Source of the DNA: Flavobacteriales bacterium
Lineage (GTDB): Bacteria; Bacteroidota; Bacteroidia; Flavobacteriales_F; PHOS-HE28
Reading direction: 5' to 3'
DNA: 64,000 bases
Assembly (NCBI GenBank): GCA_016710685.1
Contig: JADJVC010000002.1
Span: 62,001 to 126,000, forward strand
Part shown: positions 59,908 through 64,000 of the stretch, one piece after another
Layout: every line of letters begins with the position of its first letter
Numbering within the stretch: position 1 is the first letter of the stretch
Program-made: the position numbers and the translations under genes
Notes under the pieces: generated by a model
Databases searched by the model: none
Told to the model about the DNA's origin: nothing
The model's input: only the letters and a program-made list of their open reading frames with translations

Positions 59908-60693
59908 TCACTTCTGCTCATTCAAGTTCCAATCGTAGTTCATGTAGCTCAGCTCCGCGTTGGCATCCATCTTCACCTTGCTGTATTGGTTGATGAAATC
60001 AATCACAGTTCCTTGCTTTTTGAAATCACCACTGAACCAGGAGAAGATCTTGGAGAGCTCGGATTTATCCTTCGAGACCCTGTTGTAATTCGGGTTATTG
60101 ATGAACTTTCGCGCTTGGTCGTCCAATTGCTCCTGCACGCGCTCCCCGGTAAAAGCCTCGTTGCGCAACGGCGGGCAGCTAATTGATGCACAGTTGATCG
60201 CGAAGTGGATCCGCGGCTCATCCAACTTCCCGCGCAGCACCTTGTTCTCCACATCATCCAAGCTGTACTCCTTGTCGCCGATATTGAATTTCGTGCTCGT
60301 CCAAACGGTATGCACTAAAGGCACGCTTACGGAAGGGTTGAGGTCCTTGATGCTCTTCACCGGGTAGTTGTCCACGATAAGCTGCACCGTGAAAGCGTTA
60401 TAGGTGTTGATCCAAAATGCGAGTTGGTCATTCTTGCTCCAATTATCCGCTGGTGGGGTGCTGCTTAGCGATTTGCAATAGGCGTGCAGCTTGTCCTTTT
60501 CCTTCACCAGGCCCTTGTAATCGACCAATCCGTCATGCATATGGCCTTGGAGCAGTTCGTTCCAACTGCTGTGCATGTTTGCGGGAGGGGTGGGCGCAGG
60601 GTGCGACTCCGGGGAAGTAAAAGCAGCCAAAGTGAAGAAGGATGCCAAAGCAATGGCGGCTGTGAGAGCGGAAGCGATCTTCGTAGGGTTCAT
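59908..60693 (-). CDS. secreted DUF547 family protein
   Basis: A 261-residue protein with an N-terminal signal segment (ALTAAIALASFFTLAAF). DUF547 marks are GLVDYKGLVKEKDKL, QLAFWINTYNAFTVQLIV, KYSLDDVENKVLRG-type residues (SLDDVENKVLRGKLDEPRIH), and FAINCASISCPPLRNEAFTG. The fold resembles papain-like/transglutaminase relatives, and the Cys in CASISCP is conserved, but no activity is known. It is divergent from the large secreted hydrolase, 226 bp away. Confidence 0.9.
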   Translation of the reverse strand: MNPTKIASALTAAIALASFFTLAAFTSPESHPAPTPPANMHSSWNELLQGHMHDGLVDYKGLVKEKDKLHAYCKSLSSTPPADNWSKNDQLAFWINTYNAFTVQLIVDNYPVKSIKDLNPSVSVPLVHTVWTSTKFNIGDKEYSLDDVENKVLRGKLDEPRIHFAINCASISCPPLRNEAFTGERVQEQLDDQARKFINNPNYNRVSKDKSELSKIFSWFSGDFKKQGTVIDFINQYSKVKMDANAELSYMNYDWNLNEQK

Positions 60694-60919
60694 GGTTGAA
60701 TTGGTCGAATTAAGTGAACAGCGGGTAATGCCTTATCGTATCGGTCGCCAAGTCCCCCGGAAAACTGACAACATGAAAAACCATTCAACTGTCGTGCCAA
60801 GCGCTTATCGGGCAAAGTTGCTTGCCTGTCGAATTCTACGCCGGCTGAGTTGCGGCCCGGATAGCTTCGCCACCGCTTTGGTTGCATCTGACCACTGTTT
60901 TGACCACCGGATTCCCAAA

Positions 60920-63900
60920 ATGTCCACCATGCGCATCAAGCCCATCATTTCCGTTTTTACCTTGGCAGCGACGTTGTTGCTCTCCATTCCTGCGTTCAGC
61001 GAAGTACCGACCGGCCTCAATGCCGTAGTGGACTTAGGTCTTACATACGGGGTGGATGCCAGCAACGGATCGGCGGAGGTGCGAACGGCCTATGATAATA
61101 TCACCGCCGTACGCGCCGCATTCCCCGCGTGGACGGCCCGTTGGGAAGAGGATGGCAAAAATATCGACGACCTCCTTTCCCTGTCCGTGTTCACTTGTGC
61201 TTGGAACGATGCCGTGGCGCGTTATGCCCGCTTGGCCGGTGCTACGCTCACCATCGAGGTTCCAGCCGGTCAATACCGCGTGGACCACACCTTGTATGTG
61301 ATGAACGGAGGTGCGCATGGCGTGATGGACGGAGGAACGCAATTGGTGATGGACCGGATGCAATGGGTGGGTAATGGCGATGCCATGTTGCAAATTTGGC
61401 CCGGCACGGCTGCAAACGGTTCAATTAAGCTATCAGAATTGGCATTTTCAGCACCCGCGATGTTCGCAGGTGCGCCCGTAGCGGGCATCCGCTTGGCTTG
61501 GCCCGGTGAGCAGGTTTCGGTGCAGCGCGTGTCACTCACCGGCTTCTCCGGCATTGCTATTGAAGTGGACGGCTCTAAAGCCACGGATCTGCGGGACTTG
61601 CAGTTGACCGGCAACGGCTCCGGTATCGCTTTGCTGGGTTGCACCGGCAATGAACATTTCGCAGAGAACATTACCGGCTCCGCCAACGGTACTTGGTTCC
61701 AAAACGGGCCATTGGGCAGTGTGTCACCATCAAACACGTGGAAGATCACATCGGTGAACGCAACAACGGATGCCCGTTCAGTTGAGGGCCGGTTGTTCAG
61801 CTCAATTGGTGCCGTTCAGGTGGAGATCAACGGTGTGCGCATGACCGGAGGTAATGCAATGGCATGGATCGAAGCATCCAACGCCGATCAAGGGTCGCGC
61901 ATCAGCGGTAAGGACATCTTCCTGGGTGAAAACGGACGGGAGTTGCTCTATGACCTCGATCTTAGGGCATCCTTCAACACCTCCGGTAGAACGGCCGCGC
62001 CCTTCAATTTTTGCTGGACACCCGGCGCAACCCCAGGCGCTTTACCGGAGCAGTGCGGCGATTTTCCGGTCGTTGCCCGCGAACAATCGGCTGACACCGC
62101 ATTCTACGGCAATACACTCAAATCCAGTGGTGCGTCCATCGTCATAGGCGCAGTTAGCGGCTCACCGCTCACCAACCTGCAATGGGGCTACAACACCAGC
62201 GGACTGTTTTCCATGGCTGCCGGTAACGATACGGCTCTTCAAAACCGCATCGGCGAATTAGGCCCGAAGACGCTGCGTTTTCCGGGTGGAACGCTCGCCA
62301 ATTTTTACCATCCTACCGGTTTGGGCTATGGGCTCCGCCAGCAGGATGTGAACCAGGTAAGCGGCACTACCCTTTTCGGGAATATCAACGACAGTTATTT
62401 AGGCGAACAGGCCGACATTGCTGCGGGCAAGGTTTCGGGCAACTACATCAATGAAATGATCCAGCTCGCGCAAGCGAACAACAGTTCAGTGCTTTACGTA
62501 GCCAACTTGTTCACCGGTACGGTCAATGAAATGGTCTCCGGCATTCAAGCTTTCATCAATGCAGGCGTGCAGGTCACCGGAGTGGAATTGGGCAACGAGG
62601 CGCATCTGAAGGCCTATCAATCGCGCTTCGGTACAGTGGCGAATTACTTGCAGGTGGCTCAGCCTTATGCCGCTGCCATTACAGCGAATTTCCCGAGCAT
62701 GGGCATGGGTCTCGACGCTTATCCACCGGGTATCCTGAAAGACTTGGGGCCCGGTGGCACGCAAAATGCCTACGATTGGAACGTAGCATGCAGCAATGCA
62801 TCCTTCGGCAATGCCTTGATCATTCATTGCTATAGCCGCCCGCCCGCGTGCAACCAAAGTGGTGTAACGGCCAACTTCAACTGTGGAGCGGAGTTCAGCC
62901 AGACCTATGCAAACGACAAACTACCGCCCGCATTAACGGAACTGGCTTCCTTGGGCAACAAGAAGATCTGGATCACGGAGTGGAACATCGACGGTAACTA
63001 TTCCCACTACGGCAACTCCGTGGCCCAATCCATGTTCTATGCGGACATGTGCTTTTCCATGGCCAACGAGCCCAAAGTGACCGTAAGCACCTACCACAAC
63101 CTGCTTTCGTATGATGATGGGTATAACGTGGTGAAGCGCGGCTGGGAAGTGCATGATCCACAGATCAACTACTACACCGGCCGGCTTTTCTCGGATTTCT
63201 ACGTTTCCGGCAACCAGCCACAAGAGGTGACCGTCTCCGGTTTGGACGGTGTTCGCGCCTTCGCTTTCGTGGCTTCCAATGGAAAGCAGCATCTGTACAT
63301 GATCAACCGTTCCGGAGCGGCAATGGATCTGTCCGCCTTCCAAGGCAATGCCACCAATGTGGCATTCACTACGCTAGGTAGCTCGGATATCGCCGAGGGT
63401 TCAGGTTCCAACAGTGCACGGCCTAATGGCAATGTGCTCCCGCAGAACGGCACTGCCGCCGTGATCTCTGATGTTATGCTGCCGCCTTACGGAATAGCGC
63501 ATCTTTCTTGGACCCCGGGTTCAGGCACGCAGCCTCCGCCAAATTCGCTGGTCTGGAAATCCACCTTCTCCGGCAACGACGGTTGTTTGTTAAAGGCCAC
63601 CGTAGGTAGCGATATTTCCCAATCCAACAGTTCGCGTTGCGCGAACGTTAGCGGTGGAAAGGTGACCACCCTGAACAATTCAGCTTTCCCCGTTTCGGTA
63701 AATGTTTCCAAAGTGGTGCTCATGGGTGTCACCTTCAGTAACGTGAGCCCCGGATATTGGATCAATGGGCGTGTGTTCTTCAATGGCGCTTCAGGCCAGA
63801 TCAAAGATTCCGTCACTGGCGAAGTATTGGGCAACGTGGTGGCGGGTGTGCGCTACAACCAGCTTGTGCTCGATTTTGGCCAGTCCGTCCCGCTCAGTTC

Positions 63901-63973
63901 GCTCATTGGCAAACCCAATGGCGGCAACACTACAGCACCCATGACCATCGAGGCCATGAAGTTGTTGCCTTAA
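60920..63973 (+). CDS. secreted beta-helix plus glycoside-hydrolase-like protein
   Basis: The start MSTMRIKPIISVFTLAATLL gives 1017 residues with a signal peptide; the frame reaching 60575 is not credible. Residues about 25-360 are a pectate-lyase-3-like beta-helix (AGQYRVDHTLYVMNGG, VSLTGFSGIAIEVDGS). About 390-850 resemble a (beta/alpha)8 hydrolase: RFPGGTLANFYHP, GVELGNEAHL (Asn-Glu acid/base) and KIWITEWNIDG (nucleophile Glu), as in clan A families. A beta domain follows (about 880-1017) with paired Cys. It lacks a recognisable T9SS tag. It probably degrades a plant or algal glycan; the substrate is unknown. Confidence 0.75.
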   Translation: MSTMRIKPIISVFTLAATLLLSIPAFSEVPTGLNAVVDLGLTYGVDASNGSAEVRTAYDNITAVRAAFPAWTARWEEDGKNIDDLLSLSVFTCAWNDAVARYARLAGATLTIEVPAGQYRVDHTLYVMNGGAHGVMDGGTQLVMDRMQWVGNGDAMLQIWPGTAANGSIKLSELAFSAPAMFAGAPVAGIRLAWPGEQVSVQRVSLTGFSGIAIEVDGSKATDLRDLQLTGNGSGIALLGCTGNEHFAENITGSANGTWFQNGPLGSVSPSNTWKITSVNATTDARSVEGRLFSSIGAVQVEINGVRMTGGNAMAWIEASNADQGSRISGKDIFLGENGRELLYDLDLRASFNTSGRTAAPFNFCWTPGATPGALPEQCGDFPVVAREQSADTAFYGNTLKSSGASIVIGAVSGSPLTNLQWGYNTSGLFSMAAGNDTALQNRIGELGPKTLRFPGGTLANFYHPTGLGYGLRQQDVNQVSGTTLFGNINDSYLGEQADIAAGKVSGNYINEMIQLAQANNSSVLYVANLFTGTVNEMVSGIQAFINAGVQVTGVELGNEAHLKAYQSRFGTVANYLQVAQPYAAAITANFPSMGMGLDAYPPGILKDLGPGGTQNAYDWNVACSNASFGNALIIHCYSRPPACNQSGVTANFNCGAEFSQTYANDKLPPALTELASLGNKKIWITEWNIDGNYSHYGNSVAQSMFYADMCFSMANEPKVTVSTYHNLLSYDDGYNVVKRGWEVHDPQINYYTGRLFSDFYVSGNQPQEVTVSGLDGVRAFAFVASNGKQHLYMINRSGAAMDLSAFQGNATNVAFTTLGSSDIAEGSGSNSARPNGNVLPQNGTAAVISDVMLPPYGIAHLSWTPGSGTQPPPNSLVWKSTFSGNDGCLLKATVGSDISQSNSSRCANVSGGKVTTLNNSAFPVSVNVSKVVLMGVTFSNVSPGYWINGRVFFNGASGQIKDSVTGEVLGNVVAGVRYNQLVLDFGQSVPLSSLIGKPNGGNTTAPMTIEAMKLLP

Positions 63974-64000
63974 GAAACGCGCCTGCGCGAAAAGGCAAGC

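Noticed and set aside
60575..60919. Upstream extension of the beta-helix/hydrolase protein
   Set aside because: It overlaps the DUF547 gene on the other strand and lacks coding character; a signal peptide starts at 60920.

Overview
The window reads as a chromosomal piece of a fairly GC-rich (high-50s percent by eye) member of the Bacteroidota, most likely Flavobacteriales-like. Supporting signs are the fused LpxC/FabZ protein, the second LpxD-like acyltransferase, several secreted proteins ending in type IX secretion (T9SS) sorting domains, -7 boxes of the TAnnTTTG type, the fused isobutyryl-CoA mutase (IcmF), and families such as DUF1800/DUF1501, DUF547 and DUF4260. No tRNA, rRNA, phage, transposase or CRISPR array was recognised.

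Layout. 1-5.5 kb: lipid A genes (lpxD 3' end, lpxC/fabZ, lpxA), an ABC ATPase with a damaged Walker B region, a flavin reductase, efp and a second lpxD-like gene. 5.7-13.3 kb: a SpoIIE phosphatase and a polysaccharide block (O-antigen ligase, two Wzz-like chain-length proteins, a frameshifted flippase, a GT4 glycosyltransferase). 13.3-14.9 kb: an AT-rich two-gene insert with attC-like hairpins. 14.9-32 kb: housekeeping and surface genes (rnhB, a large anchored propeller-like protein, fhs, an OmpA-family protein, pabA-like, DUF1800/DUF1501, xth, csp, acs, a C45/penicillin-acylase-like hydrolase fused to a membrane domain). 32-36.6 kb: an AraC regulator and the compact operon it probably controls (SDR reductase, two related small membrane proteins around an NAPE-PLD-like metallohydrolase), with a shared 18-bp operator in both promoters. 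36.8-47 kb: T9SS-type secreted proteins (M36 peptidase, a 1171-residue repeat protein), a SulP transporter and a second metallohydrolase. 47-50.5 kb: an SDR with a second frameshifted AraC gene, and a zeta-toxin-like pair. 50.7-54.2 kb: icmF, broken by repeats and indels. 54.2-64 kb: a HicB-like remnant, a stand-alone BsuBI/PstI-type endonuclease domain, small membrane and secreted proteins, a GT2 transferase, a PlsC-like acyltransferase, DUF547, and a 1017-residue beta-helix/glycoside-hydrolase-like secreted protein.

Two things stand out. First, the intergenic DNA carries several unrelated short tandem repeats that all have a 7-bp period (GACTCnn, GGGTACC, ATTCTAC, GTTGTCA, AATCAGC, GGAATTA) and often occur as inverted pairs, plus an 8-bp-period family (CTCTGTGN/CTCAGCGN ending in TGAA). 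One heptamer hairpin lies in frame inside icmF and another array ends the first icmF reading frame. Second, at least seven genes carry one-base indels, several in homopolymers. This pattern fits residual assembly error better than mass gene decay and should be settled with reads before any pseudogene call is trusted.
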